Assembly (NCBI GenBank): GCA_949316495.1 | Contig: OX439010.1 | Span: 10,080,309-10,144,308, forward strand | Direction: 5' to 3' | Length of the DNA stretch: 64,000 nt | Source: Amphiduros pacificus | Lineage: Eukaryota > Annelida > Polychaeta > Phyllodocida > Hesionidae | Part shown: in pieces, positions 14,296 to 27,180 of the stretch | Layout of the letters: every line of letters begins with the position of its first letter | Position numbering within the stretch: the first letter of the stretch is position 1 | Program-made: the position numbers and the translations under genes | The notes under the pieces: generated by a model | Seen by the model: only the letters and a program-made list of their open reading frames with translations | What the model was told of the DNA's origin: nothing | Databases searched by the model: none

Positions 14296-17200
14296 ATGAG
14301 TGTGTCTATGAGCAGTGCAGATCAGGCAGTGATAGAGAGACAAGTGGAGGTAACAAATTCTCATGTCACTCCAGCGGGTCAAATCGAGGTAGTCTACGAA
14401 CTTACCAGATGTGCTGAATGGATATCACGAAACAAGCTCACACAGGTAGGTAGCTGACGGCCTTTTGATAATAACCTTTTTACATTCTGTGATTCAGACA
14501 TTGTTAATAATTACACAAAAAGCATAATGTAATGTATTATTGGACTATTGCTTTCATTCTATTATTCATAAAATGATTAAGCTGCATTGATTTATTTTGT
14601 AAATTCACAGAGTTTAATGGGAAAGCTAAATTAATGGGAAAGTTAAATGTGTTTATTGTTTACAAAGAAAAAAAATGAATAGTGCTTTAAGAATGAAAAA
14701 AATTCTGAATAACAATGATGACTCTAAATGCACTAAATATGAGTGATTTTGACTGTAGGTGGCACTGCAGTTCAGTGACAGTTTATTGGGTGATGCAGCG
14801 TCGGTGACCAGATTCCTTGCAGATCATACAGAGTCCCAAGTCTTTATATTGGCTGACACCTCATATGGCAGGTATGATGCACCACTTTGTGAATATCAAA
14901 AGTCTTTTAACTGTCCCCAAAAGCTTCATAGAAAGCATAAATGCTCAATAAGAAAAGAAAACAATTTGTAGACACCAAACATAATTTAAGCTTTCAATTT
15001 ATAACATACATCAAGCATGCTATGAATCAATTTTGCCACCTTTGCAAGAGTCATAGTAACATGATAATCTCATTAATTAACAGGGCAACTTTGGGACTGA
15101 ACAAACAATCTAAGCCAGATTGCACAATGTTTAACCCAGTATGAGGATAATTTACCCTTCTTTTAATAATCTTAGCCATGGACTGGTTCCAAGCTGAGTG
15201 TCAATGCCAACTTAGAATCTCTACATTTTTCAACATTTTGAAATGGAATTTTTGATATATTTTATTTCAGTTGCTGCGTGGATGAAGTTGCGGCCCAGCA
15301 TTACAATGCTGATGGTTTGATCCACTTTGGCGCCTCCTGTCTCAGCCCAACACAACGTCTCCCAGTCTTATTTGTGTTTGGTCAACAGCCACTAGAGGTC
15401 ACCACATGTTGTGAAGCCTTGTGCCATCTGTTGGATGATGGAAATAAACCAGTCCTCCTACTGTTTGATGTAGTTTATCACTATTGTAAAGGTATGGGAC
15501 CAGGCAGATAGAAAATAAACCAGTCCTCCTGCTGTTTGATGTAGTTTATCACTATTGTAAAGGTATGGGACCAGGCAGATAGAAAATAAACCAGTCCTCC
15601 TGCTGTTTGATGTAGTTTATCACTATTGTAAAGGTATGGGACCAGGCAGATAGAAAATAAACCAGTCCTCTTGCTGTTTGATGTAGTTTATCACTATTGT
15701 AAAGGTATTTGACCAGGCGGATAGAACAAATATTTCCCGATACCACATACATGTTTTGATGCTGATAATGTATACTTTGTAAATTTATAAATTTTATATC
15801 TTTCAGATCACATCATCAAAATTTTACAGAAAAATCATAAATGTGTTGTTGCGGGAGAATTACTTATCCCAAATAGAGAGAAACTTAATGAAGAGCAGAT
15901 GGAGAAAACATCAAATGTAAAACAGATAGAAATTGTAGACACTGACAGCCAAGCAAATGTCATCACGCAATTTGGTCGAAGATTCACAATACCAGATGGG
16001 TACAGACTGGAGGATTTTTCAGTATTTTATATTGGAAGGGAAGACATGGCATTGACAAACTGGATGTTATACTTAAAGGATAACACATTTTACACATACA
16101 GTTCCGACTCTGGAGAAAGCAAGAAGCAGAGTCTGAATGTCAACAAGTTTCTGATGAAGAGGTATTATCTGATAGAGAAAGCCAAGGATGCACAGATCGT
16201 GGGACTCCTGGTGGGAACATTAGGCGTTAAAGATTACATGGACAGTTTCAACCGCATGAAAAAACTCTGTGCTTTGGCAGGCAAGAAGACATACACATTT
16301 GTTGTGGGAAAATTAAACGTTCCCAAGCTAGCCAACTTTATGGAGATTGATTTGTACGTGTTGGTGGCTTGTCCGCAGAACAGTTTATTAGATTCTGCCG
16401 AGTTCTATCGGCCGGTGATCACACCCTATGAACTGGAGATGGCTTGTAATCCAAAGAGGGAATGGACAGGAAGAATTGTATCTGACTTCAGGAATCTTCT
16501 TCCAGGTAAGGCATTTCTGGTTAAAAAATACTACTTGCAAAATACATGTGAATCTCAATATTTCTGGGTACAGTTCATCAGTCAGGGTCAAACATTTGGA
16601 TAAGGTCACACGTGACTTCATCTGGTCTCATGGAATCTCAAGGTCTGTACAGAGAGAATTAATCTTACATATTTAATTGTCACTCCAAACAATGTTTTTG
16701 ACATTAGGGAGCACTCCCATTAGTTTCATTTGTTTATTTGTTTCCAATCACTTTAGGTTTTGCTTGGCAGGCAAAGTTATGCTACACACTCACACAAGGT
16801 GTCACCACTGTCACAGTGATGTTGCACTTTTTGTCAAAATTTGGTCCCATGCACCAAAGTTAACTCAACGTTAACATTTTCAAATAAATATATATTTATC
16901 AGCTAAGTTTATAAAAATTTGCCAAATTTGATGTTGTGAGGAACTAGATTTAAGTTGTCATACTGACTTAGACACCATTGCTTTACCCTTTCACTCCAAT
17001 ATTGTGGGTCACTCTTGAGCAAAGCAGAATGAAGCACAAGAGATGACTACGGTATCTAATACTGACTGTATCTTGGAACTTTGTCGCCACATATACTTTC
17101 ACAAAAATAGTACTATTTAACTGGTCGGATCGTGTTGAGTTGTATGTTTCTTGAGAGCTGACCCAATGTTACATTGAGTTCAGCTCACATTGTGCAGTGA

Positions 17201-19651
17201 AAGCTCATGTCAAGCTGCCACTTTCAAAGCTCAATTATTTATAATCTGGATTGATCTGGATAGACCTGGATTGATCTGAATTGATCTGGATGGACCTGGA
17301 TTGATCTGAATTGATCTGGATGGACCTGGATTGATCTGTCACTTGAGGTAGTAATTTGAGGTAGTGAGATATTTTATATGGCTGGTGTGGAAAAGAACAA
17401 ATATATATTGCTGTTTCCATACAAACTACTGTGAAGTATATATAAACATTTCAACTTGATTTGTACTCTGATTACACAGGTAGTATTCAATTCCTACCTC
17501 TGCAGTCATTGCCCTGTTTTTGATTTCGTTCAATGTTTGGAAATCCCTGACTCATAAATTCTTGCAAAAATATCACCAAATCTGAAATGACCAACATTAG
17601 GTCATAAACTGTAACCAGGTGTCTGGCACATATATACTGACCAATCAGTACAACTGTCAGTACAAAACAAATCTATTTATATCCTTTCACCAATGAGTTG
17701 ACAGCCAGATTCTTCTGAATACTGATGACTTGCGCTCGATTCTCAGAAATCTCATAATTGGCTTGCAAGATTTTAACAAACTTTTGAAATTATTGCTTTT
17801 TGCTTTTTGTTTTATTTTACTCTCATTATATTAATTAACAAATTCTGCATGGACTTATAAAAATCACCAATTGTTAGTTTTAAATTTTAAACAAGATTAT
17901 TTTTGTTAGTTTTAAATTTTAAACAAGATTATTTTTGGGGGGCAGGTATGAGTTTTGACTGTTACCATCCCTTATGAACGTTTTTATGGTGTGAGGGTCC
18001 ATACAACCTTTCTAGAGTGAGGGGGCTGTACCTCAGACAAGCATGAGGTATTTTAGGGAACAAAATAATTGAATAACCAAACAATAAAAGTGCATTGAAA
18101 AAATATGTATATTACATATCATTTAAAACACAAATGTTTTTAAAATGAGAATTTGATGATATTTTAGGTGGAAGTGATTATGAGAAGGAGCCAGATGAAG
18201 TGGAAGGGACGGCAGACGTGTCGCTTGTCACGGGAGGCATGCGCTACCTGGGCGTCCGTCAAGAGGCAACAGTCTCCCATGGCAACCAGCTTGCCACACA
18301 GAAGATGGAAGTCTCAGCAATGCCATCAGCCAGTGAGTATCAGACAGACACTCAGACTATTATCAGTTCAAGTCAAACATAGATATGGTCACACATGAGA
18401 GTGAACCAATCAGATCATAATTAATCATCACCTAACTACATTTGGTCATCTGTTGGGTGTCTGTATTTGATCTCTTGGGTGGCTGTATTTGATCTCTTGG
18501 GTGGTTGTATTTGATCTCTTGGGTGGTTGTATTTGATCTCTTGGGTGGTTGCATTTGATCTTGTGGGTGGCTGTATTTGATCTCTTGGGTGGTTGTATTT
18601 GATCTCGTGGGTGGTTGTATTTGATCTCTTGGGTGGTTGTATTTGATCTCGTGGGTGGCTGTATTTGATCTCTTGGGTGGCTGTATTTGATCTCTTGGGT
18701 GGTTGTATTTGATCTCTTGGGTGGTTGTATTTGATCTCTTGGGTGGTTGCATTTGATCTTGTGGGTGGCTGTATTTGATCTCTTGGGTGGTTGTATTTGA
18801 TCTCGTGGGTGGTTGTATTTGATCTCTTGGGTGGTTGTATTTGATCTCGTGGGTGGCTGTATTTGATCTCTTGGGTGGCTGTATTTGATCTCTTGGGTGG
18901 TTGTATTTGATCTCTTGGGTGGTTGTATTTGATCTCTTGGGTGGTTGTATTTGATCTCTTGGGTGGTTGTATTTGATCTCTTGGGTGGCTGTATTTGATC
19001 TCGTGGATGGCTGTATTTGATCTTGTGGGTTGTTGTATTTGATCTCTTGGGTGGTTGTTTTTGGTTGTCTGTTAGATGGTCATATTTGGATTACCTTAAT
19101 TGGCTGAGTTTATTGCATGACCATATAAATGTTTGGCTAAAACCATTAATTTGAACACAAAATTCTATAATTATCACCATGTCCAAGAATGGTAAAATTT
19201 CTCCATTTCTTTGTGACCAAAAACAATCTTACAATATTACGAAGCCAATTCTAACTTTTTTAATATTTCTAAAAACTTTGAACAGTTATGTCAAGCTGAT
19301 AAACATGATATTTGTAACTATTTCACCCAGATATTCTATCCTTCGAATTAGACAAATGCTCCCGAGTTCAATAACCTGAGATAAATTATTAATGGTCCTA
19401 TGATTGAATTTAACCTTAATTTATGGACAAATCAAGTTGTTCTGTTTTTGAGGTTATGTCAGGGCTGTAAGAGAGATACTGTGATTCCATAGTTTACACT
19501 GGTTGGTGTGTTTGTAGGTGCATTGTTAGCAGAGAGGACGTGGCAGGGGCTGGAGCAGAAACTGGGCCAGACACCTGTAGAAAAGGCCAGGCAGGGCAGG
19601 AAGGGTATCGCTATGGGGTACACCGAGGAACCCCCCATGGACTCATCATGA
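14296..19651 (+). CDS. DPH2: Diphthamide biosynthesis protein 2 (spliced, complete)
   Basis: Six exons are phase-consistent: 14296-14445, 14759-14871, 15271-15491, 15807-16505, 18168-18332 and 19518-19651. They encode 493 residues, close to human DPH2 (489). DPH2 pairs with DPH1 in the iron-sulfur enzyme that moves the 3-amino-3-carboxypropyl group of S-adenosylmethionine to a histidine of elongation factor 2, the first step of diphthamide synthesis in the cytosol. Diagnostic segments are [12 protein letters not shown] (51-62), [23 protein letters not shown] and, near the C-terminus, [13 protein letters not shown] followed by GRKGIAMGY. Cysteines fit for cluster binding are in SCCVD (89/90) and VACPQ (350). 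The start was chosen because it follows an acceptor and gives the family's N-terminal EVVYEL helix at the right distance. The end of exon 3 with its donor is tandemly repeated downstream (15442-15722), and a second array begins at the stop codon. The coding frame is intact. Confidence 0.95.
15442..15722 (+). repeat. 71-bp tandem repeat of the DPH2 exon 3 end and splice donor (4 copies)
   Basis: Copies start at 15442, 15513, 15584 and 15655. Each holds the last ~49 bases of exon 3 and the donor AAAG|GTATGG (GTATTT in the last), plus about 20 intron bases. The first copy is the functional exon end. The other three offer near-identical extra 5' splice sites. Use of a downstream donor would read into an in-frame stop in the intron stretch. 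Copies differ by only a few bases, so the expansion is recent. Confidence 0.9.
17240..17336. repeat. Short tandem repeat in DPH2 intron 4
   Basis: About three copies of a roughly 33-bp unit built from 'ttgatctggatggacctgga'. No function is apparent. Confidence 0.8.
17877..17938. repeat. Tandem duplication of about 32 bp
   Basis: 'gttagttttaaattttaaac' plus 'aagattatttttg' occurs twice head to tail in DPH2 intron 4. Confidence 0.8.
17955..18040. repeat. Dispersed repeat also found at 22535-22600
   Basis: 'atcccttatgaac' followed by 'tttttatg(g/t)tgtgagggtcca' and a 'gagggggct' segment occurs in both places in the same orientation. Family unknown. Confidence 0.6.
18440..19065. repeat. 22-bp minisatellite in DPH2 intron 5
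   Basis: About 28 copies of a unit reading 'tttgatctcttgggtggttg' plus two bases. Variant units recur 198 bp apart (18551 and 18749), which is nine units, so there is a higher-order period. The length frame is open on the minus strand only because of the repetition. Confidence 0.95.
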
Positions 19652-20156
19652 TTCCTCAGGCTGTTCATTTATATCTAAACATGGTCAAAATAGTTCAAAG
19701 GAGGAACCCCCCATGGACTCATCATGATTCCTCAGGCTGTTCATTTATATCTAAACATGGTTAAAATAGTTCAAAGGAGGAACCCCCCATGGACTCATCA
19801 TGATTCCTCAGGCTGTTCATTTATATCTAAACATGGTCAAAATAGTTCAAAGGAGGAACCCCCCATGGACTCATCATGATTCCTCAGGCTGTTCATATAT
19901 ATCTAAACATGGTCAAAATAGTTCAAAGGAGGAACCCCCCATGGACTCATCATGATTCCTCAGGCTGTTCATTTATATCAAAACATGGTTAAAATAGTTC
20001 AAAGGAGGAACCCCCCATGGACTCATCATGATTCCTCAGGCTGTTCATTTATATCTAAACATGGTTAAAATAGTTCAAAGGAGGAACCCCCCATGGACTC
20101 ATCATGATTCCTCAGGCTGTTCATTTATATCAAAACATGGTTAAAATAGTTCAAAG
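19625..20156 (+). repeat. 76-bp tandem repeat that begins at the DPH2 stop codon region (7 copies)
   Basis: Copies start at 19625, 19701, 19777, 19853, 19929, 20005 and 20081, with a partial copy at 20157. Each contains the last coding codons (GAGGAACCCCCCATGGACTC), the TGA and about 48 bases of 3' UTR. Since the first copy already has the stop, expansion leaves the protein unchanged. The array forms the 3' UTR or the sequence just after it. Copies are nearly identical. Confidence 0.95.
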
Positions 20157-20342
20157 GAGGACGCTGTTCAGATCTGAGGTTTAGATATTACATAATTAGA
20201 TTTTAAATATGTAAGGTGTATAATTTAATGGACAAAGAATTTATGACACAGAAAATTAAACCTGAATGGTGCTATCTTATAAAATGTTACACTTGTGGTT
20301 ATGCTTGATGATATGACATTGTTTCAAAATTATTAAGTTTTT

Positions 20343-20515
20343 TATGAACATCAACATCTACATCTGAAAGTTTACTCTGCAAAACCAATTGGCATCCTGC
20401 CAAGAGTGCATGACTGTACAAGGGGTGCAACTGGTCCATACCAGCTGCTTGACACTTTATACTCTAATGAGGGAGTTCCTGAAAGATGCCGAGTTTCATG
20501 TTTCCATTATAGTTA
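20343..20515 (-). mobile_element. LINE 3'-end fragment related to 8950-9120
   Basis: It shares 'gcaaaaccaattggcatcc' and 'cctgaaagatgccgagttt' with the copy near 9 kb, in the same orientation. It is a short, diverged piece without coding capacity. Confidence 0.6.
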
Positions 20516-20594
20516 AATATAATACATATGCATTCTGATATTTGAAATTGTTGCGCATTGCTTTATGTTTAAACTGTACTTGCCATTTTTGAAC

Positions 20595-20890
20595 AGTGTG
20601 TACCAGGTGTGAGTAGTGTGTACCAGGTATGAACAGTGTGTACCAGGTATGAACAGTGTTTACCAGGTGTGAACAGTGTGTACCAGGTGTGAACAGTGTG
20701 TACCAGGTATGAACAGTGTTTACCAGGTGTGAACAGTGTGTACCAGGTGTGAACAGTGTGTACCAGGTATGAACAGTGTTTACCAGGTATGAACAGTGTT
20801 TACCAGGTGTGAACAGTGTGTACCAGGTGTGAACAGTGTGTACCAGGTATGATCAGTGTGTACCAGGTATGAACATTTTTGCCAGGTGTG
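20595..20890. repeat. 20-bp minisatellite
   Basis: About 14 copies of 'gtgtgaacagtgtgtaccag' with g/a and g/t variants, about 0.95 kb after the DPH2 stop. Confidence 0.95.
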
Positions 20891-23840
20891 AAGATAATTT
20901 ACAAGATGTGACCCAGAGTACTCCCAGCCTAAAATGGAGAGACCAAATTGCCTGAGCCATAATCAGAAATGCTCAATTCAGGTCTCAGTGAAATTTTCTT
21001 TCCATGGAAATACAGAGAGTGGAAATACATAAAAAATCTACAATTTATATTTTCCCAATTAATGATAATTATTTATGCAAACGTGAAAAGTAATCTTTAC
21101 AGTAAGTATAAGTATTTGTATATATGTGTATATATGTATACCAAATTAAATGTATCATGCAGAAAATAAATTATTAAATAATGTATATACAATCCAATCC
21201 AAAGAGTTTTTTTTTAATGTGAATGAAGGGGAAAAAAACATGTGAAAATGAATGCAATAATTCATAATTTGCAACTAAATCAGAATGTAGAATGTAAAAT
21301 CATTTCAGTTATTTATGTATATATTACCCCATATTTACATGAAACAATTAAGCATATCTTTGGAATTTGAAAATATCTTGTGGGCACTATAAAGTCTTAA
21401 CATTATTCTTTGATTTTTCTTGAAATGATCACTTCCCTGCCCAGATATACTCCTTAGCAGACCCAGGGTGGTTAACACCTGGCTCAGCAAGTATAGACCA
21501 GGATTGCCAGTACCCAGTACAAGCTTCTTTTTAGCTGCCAATAAGGACAGAGTTAGATAGTTTGCATATGTTGTTACATGGCCAATAGTATATTTCTGTA
21601 CAGTATATTTCTGTACAATCCTCTTGTGTCAACAAACATTTTGGCATGTTGATCACACATAATTTTCCTAAAACTATTTTGTTTTAACCAATTGATCTTA
21701 TAAAGTCTGTCAGGAACCATGTGAGTTAACATGTCATATCAGTCTGTTTCCAGATAATGCATGAGTGAAGCTCTAGTTTAACTCATGAACAACTCAGATA
21801 AGTGACGTGACATATTAAGCCTTGATTTAAAATTTCTTTAAGGTTGAAAACCTATAAATATAAAATGTATTTGGTTTGAAGGGGCACCAAATAGAAAAAA
21901 AAAATTAAACATACTAACCGTCTTGCTCAGACTTTAATTCAGAACAAGTTGTCAGTGACATATTAATGTAAAACCCTGCTGTACCTCAGTGATGATTTAG
22001 CATACAGATTACCATGGGTTGTCAACTGTCTGTGTGACAAGTTCAGTGAGAAATATTGGTGAAGAACTCAATTTCAAACTATGAAATGTATGATGTTTTG
22101 ACACATACAATAAACATGTAGTTCATCACTGAGTAAAAGTCCCAGGAATAACAATTAAACATTTTATCAGTAAAGAAATTTTCTGAAAAGATTTGTTTTG
22201 AAATACCATTTGCCCAACTAAAGAGTTTCATACTTTTAATACAATTGCCTTATGCATATAAGGGATCTCTAGATTTCATAGGTGAGATGATATAACTGAA
22301 GTCTGACATGATATTGAACTTGAACTCAGAATAAATGCAGACAGAGCAGTTATAAACAAACATGTCAACAGAGAAACTGATCCATTTCACACAGGTGAGT
22401 TGTTCACCAGTGTTGAGATCAATGGAGCATAATAATACATGTTATGTCTTCAGGAACTTTTTTAGACCATTCACCCTAAAATCTAATTCTGAACTTTGAT
22501 CCTGACATATTGCAAATATCCATAACTATCCTTGACAATTATTATCCCTTATGAACCTTTTTATGTTGTGAGGGTCCATGAGGAGGAGGGGGCTAGAAAC
22601 TCAGTCAATAACTATCCATTTCAGAATAAGAATAAAGAGGTAAATTATCAATATCACACTTACATAATATCTGCAAATGGTCTGTGTTCATTTCACCTGA
22701 AGACACAAACAAATAAATATCAAAACATCAATTTGTTGCAGTTACAGGTAATGACCAGTCCATAACTTTCGGTGTATCTGGCCATGTAATTAGCACAGGG
22801 CCATGCAATCAAACTCTCACACATGAATGTGCATGGTGACTGCTCTCTTCAAAAGCCCAAAATGACATCCACTTTCAGTGAACAAAACAATTCAGAATTT
22901 AAAGTTTGGATGATATTCTCCTGGACTTTTGTTATAACATAGGATCTCTGACGTTACTCAAACAAGAAAATCCAATCATAATGTAACATTTAAAACTTCA
23001 ATCTAAATTAGATCAATATCAATCAATAAAATAAATTGTAGTGAAAATATACATGTAGAGTAGTATTTCTTGAGACAAGGTCTGCCAAATTGATCATTTG
23101 TATTTATCAGTGTGACAAATATAACTGAGTATGACCAAGTTTAAAAAAAAGTTATTTAACCCATTACTGCCACATATAAAAGGTTGAGAGGAGTGAAGCT
23201 GGAGTATTGAACTCGCTCTTTTCTAAATCACCATAAATTAGATTGAGAATCTGTACCTTTGTACAGGCTAAAGATCTCTTACATTTATCCTCTTTGTGGA
23301 TCGGCTGTTGTTTTTTTCGGTGACTGCATAAGCTCTGAACGACTGTGACCTTGTATGAGAACAAAGCTCATGAAAAGTGCAATATTTTAACTAACACATT
23401 AAGGCAAATTTGGGATTCAACTAATGTAGCAGGATGTATACAATAATTGCAAATAAAATGAAATATGCAAAAAAAATTGTGAAAAATTTAACAAAATCAT
23501 CCCAAAATCTAATTTAGTTTTTCAAATAAAGATATTGCAAAAATCAATTAATCTTTTTGCTATCATTCTGATCAGGATTCCAGGCATGTGGTATTAAATG
23601 ACATAAATTAATGAATTCATAAGAGCACATTGACACGTTAAAATCATTCAGTTCCATTAATGTATACATTCAAAACTTGAAAAAGGTCCCATTCCCATTG
23701 AGTGAAGGATCCCTACCTGGTGCCACAAGTTGACAAAAGAGATCCATGCTCCCCTGTCTTTTTCACAGAGAATGGGCCAGGCCCATCAAGACAACCTGAT
23801 TTACCCTGAGTTGTTGGATAATGAGATCAGCCAGTAAACA
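20891..23840. other. Intergenic stretch without recognised genes
   Basis: AT-rich sequence between DPH2 and the noncoding locus. The only notable item is the dispersed repeat at 22535-22600 shared with 17955-18040. No open frame has recognisable domains. Confidence 0.5.
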
Positions 23841-23847
23841 TTTTGGA

Positions 23848-23915
23848 CCAATCAGCTCAAACTGAGCCCAGAAAGTAGTATATAAAGAGAACTGCGGCAA
23901 CGTCTGCCACTTCAA
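23848..23915 (+). promoter_or_regulatory. RNA polymerase II core promoter: CCAAT box, TATA box, initiator
   Basis: CCAAT is at 23848-23852 and TATATAAAG at 23879-23887. An initiator-like CCACTTC (matching YYANWYY) has its A at 23909, exactly 30 bases after the first T of the TATA box. The spacings are those expected of a strong TATA promoter. The first splice donor, TTTTCCAG|GTAAGG, follows at 23979. This is the clearest core promoter I can see in the window. Confidence 0.65.
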
Positions 23916-25339
23916 ACTGACAAGCAGAGAATGCAGACTTGTTCCAATTCCAGCGAAGATACCAGATACGTTTTCCAGGTAAGGATGAATACTTGTTGCC
24001 TCTTTCTTACAGATGTACATTTCACTTGCAGACGGTGGCACCTCTTAAATGAATAACATATTAGAGGCCTGAAGATTGACAACACAAGTTTGTTTATAAA
24101 GATCAATTTGCACATTTATACCTATTTGAACACTCGGTTTTGCATTTGATTACTTTATTTGTCGAGGAAAACGGTGCTTATGTCAAAATTGGATTTTTAA
24201 ATGCTTTCTTTGTATCCTTGCTAGGATGAATGTTCTGAACGGACAGGATATGTATTTCATTAAATAGACTACTTCATGAAGCTTCTCCATTATACCAAAT
24301 TAAATAGATGGACTTCTTTTTTGTTGTTGCTTGAAATGACCTACTTGATAGTCTTGGAAAGTGGTAAAAACGGAGAATGAATCCTCAAATGTGTTACTTT
24401 TGCTCATTAGTATTGTGGACATGTTTACCTAGCAAATGATTTTGGAATGAGTACTTAATTTTCAATACAAAATATTTAAAGCACAAAGTTTACCTTTAGC
24501 CATTCAATCTGCATGTGGGATGTCTGGGGTAGTTTGCTAATGTGATGTGCTTATTTCAAAATGATCGTCCATACCAAAAATAGAATTGCACATTGTTTTT
24601 ATTTTGGCCACCATGAAACGCAAAAAGTTTCATTATTAAAAAAATAACTCCAAACAGAACAGAACTCTGATCCCGCATTTACTGGATGGAAAATGGATTC
24701 GGCAAGCAGCTCAGTCAGACACTGCGGTGCACGGCTGAACACCCGTGCAGAATATTAGAATATCTCTCGTGGAATATCTTCTCGCAAGACATTATTGCCA
24801 TTCTTTGTGGATTCACATGCTCTAATGAAATGTTCTTTTTGTTTCAGTTCTGGTAAAAGAATCTTGGATTGAACGAGGTCAGATATAAGGATATTGTGAT
24901 AAAAGAAATGGGAACATTTCTGGGACAAGAACTTCGCCATTTGCAAGGAAAACCAAACTATCGATATTTCATCAGGTAGGCAATATTATTTTAACAGGCG
25001 TGCGTATTATAATTGCAGGAGGTGTGCGGTGCCAAGCGTGGGACGCGCGGGAAATGGGAAGTCGTCTGCGAAGCGGCGTCCGGAGGTCGTGGTCAAACAC
25101 GGGAGATTAAATTTTAGACATTTTCAACTTTTTTAATTTATGTTTAATGATCAGTTTAAAATATATTCTCAGTATAACATGCCAATCACTTTGTATTTAA
25201 AAATGTAGGCATATTGGGGGGAAAAATAAAACTATTGGAATGCTATGTAAACTGACATTTTTGAAACATTATTAGAAGTCTGAATTTGTAGGATAGGTGT
25301 GGGAAAGGGGTAAATGGGGCAGGAATGTTTTATTTGCAG

Positions 25340-26401
25340 GTTATTCAGAGGAGCAGCTGTTGTGAAGTGTTCTGGATCAAAAGATTATTCTGCCCAAATC
25401 CAATCTAGGAATGGTATATTTCAATGGAACTTTATTATTAACATTATCAAATGTTTGAATTTGTTTTATAAGACAGGTAAAGGGCAGTGGATAAATAAGG
25501 CAAACAATTTATTTTATTTTTCAGGACATTCGAGGAGCACCTTTCATGTGTTATTCAATCGCCATTGACAGTCTGGATCAAAGGATCATTCTGCCCAAAA
25601 TATCTACTATATATGAATGGTATATTTACACAGCAGTGTTCTTTGAATATTTAGTTATTTTACTTAGGTATTCTTTTTATTTCTGTTTTCAGGACTCTGG
25701 TATCAGAAGAGAGAATTTTGACACAATTACCAGGAATCCTAGTCTTCAAAGTAACCCTGAAGAGGTAGGCATATTTCAACAAGTATGAAACTAAGGGGCA
25801 AAAAAACTATAAATTTTATCTGAATGTAGTGCAGTTTCAATAGTCAATTAGTTTGTAGGTCGAGGCAAATGGGCAACTTGTAGGTCGAGGCAAATGGGCA
25901 ACTTGTAGGTTGAGGCAAATGGGCAACTTGTAGGTCGAGGCAAATGGGCAACTTGTAGGTCGAGGCAAATGGGCAACTTGTAGGTCGAGGCAAATGGGCA
26001 ACTTGTAGGTCGAGGCAAATGGGCAACTTGTAGGTCGAGGCAAATGGGCAACTTGTAGGTCGAGGCAAATGGGCAACACAAATTAAAAACTTATTTTATT
26101 GCTTGCATGATTGGCACTTTCATGCTTTGTAACAAGATTAGATTTAACATGCATTGTATTTACCCAATTTGCAGTGCAATGCAGACAGAAGATCCAGGAC
26201 CTTAAAGATGAAGACATCCAAACATTATCAGTTACCAAGCAACAGGAATAATTAACAGGAAATAACAACTAAAACTCTACAATATCAGGTAAAAGATTAT
26301 ATTATTTTACATTTTGATTTGTTTTATTTTCAGGAGGAAATTCCCACGGGATCCAATCACTGTTCAATGCTGAATGTTATGGGTCAATATTTAGAGGACA
26401 G
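25340..26401 (+). ncRNA. Exon-triplet unit 1 (A duplicated)
   Basis: Segments bounded by TTTGCAG/TTTTCAG and GTATATT are at 25340-25413 (A1) and 25525-25619 (A2). They share a 'tctggatcaaa.gat.attctgccc' core, so A is duplicated here. B is 25693-25764 (donor GTAGGC) and C is 26334-26401 (donor GTAAGA). Unlike other units, the B-C gap is long because a 25-bp minisatellite lies inside it. Confidence 0.45.
25853..26078. repeat. 25-bp minisatellite (9 copies)
   Basis: Nine nearly identical copies of a 25-bp unit containing 'gtaggtcgaggcaaatgggc', between B and C of unit 1. Each copy starts with a donor-like GTAGGT. Confidence 0.97.
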
Positions 26402-26887
26402 GTAAGATAATGTGTACTTAAAGGTCAGGTAAGTTTAGGGTTATACAAAAACAGGTATGGTGAGAAATAACTGTTAGAAATATTTACATCCACATGTAGA
26501 AATAATGTGCTGCAAGGGAACACTGAGCCAAAAAGATGTATAAAATACTTGCTATAAACTTAATACCATTTGAAATAACGGAATGGAATATAAAATTCTT
26601 AGGTTGAGGTCAGTGACAAAATGGTTATGAAATACAGGGGATTGCAATCTATAAAATGATGCACATTCATAGTGGCTTGATTTACAAATTAGGTAATTGT
26701 GTCGGATATACAAACTGGGACAGGATCTTTTGAATAACCATAGGATGACCCGTGCAAATTATAAAATGATGGGTAAATGAAATAGAAAGTGGTAAATTTT
26801 TTCATTGTATTCTGAAATATGAAATTTTCATAAATGGCGGAATCACCTGTTGTTGTAAAGCATAAAATGTTAGAATTAAATGTGGCA

Positions 26888-27180
26888 GAAGGAGAACTAC
26901 TGGAAGGAGCATTCACCACAACCTTTATAAAGAGAATGGTACATATACATTTTGATGTGGTTTTTAAGGTTTTCCAGTTTCTTTCTTTTTTGTTTTCAGG
27001 TCTTCTATAGAAAAGCAGCTGGCAGCCTCATCATGAATAACCCATTGGATTCTGCAACATAACCAAACCAGGTAAGCCTCCATGATTTAACTTTTTGATG
27101 GTTTCAATTTCAGGTGGGATTGCAGTTGAACTTCTCCCTTTCTGAACAAAGGAATATTGTATGGCTTTGTCTTGGGGCAG
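26888..27180 (+). ncRNA. Exon-triplet unit 2
   Basis: A 26888-26938, B 27000-27071, C 27114-27180. The A-B gap is 61 bp and the B-C gap 42 bp. Donors are GTACAT, GTAAGC and GTAGGT; acceptors TGGCAG, TTTTCAG and ATTTCAG. Confidence 0.5.

Noticed and set aside
25853-26078. CRISPR-like repeat array
   Set aside because: Units are contiguous without unique spacers, in a eukaryotic intron; it is a minisatellite. The same holds for the other arrays.
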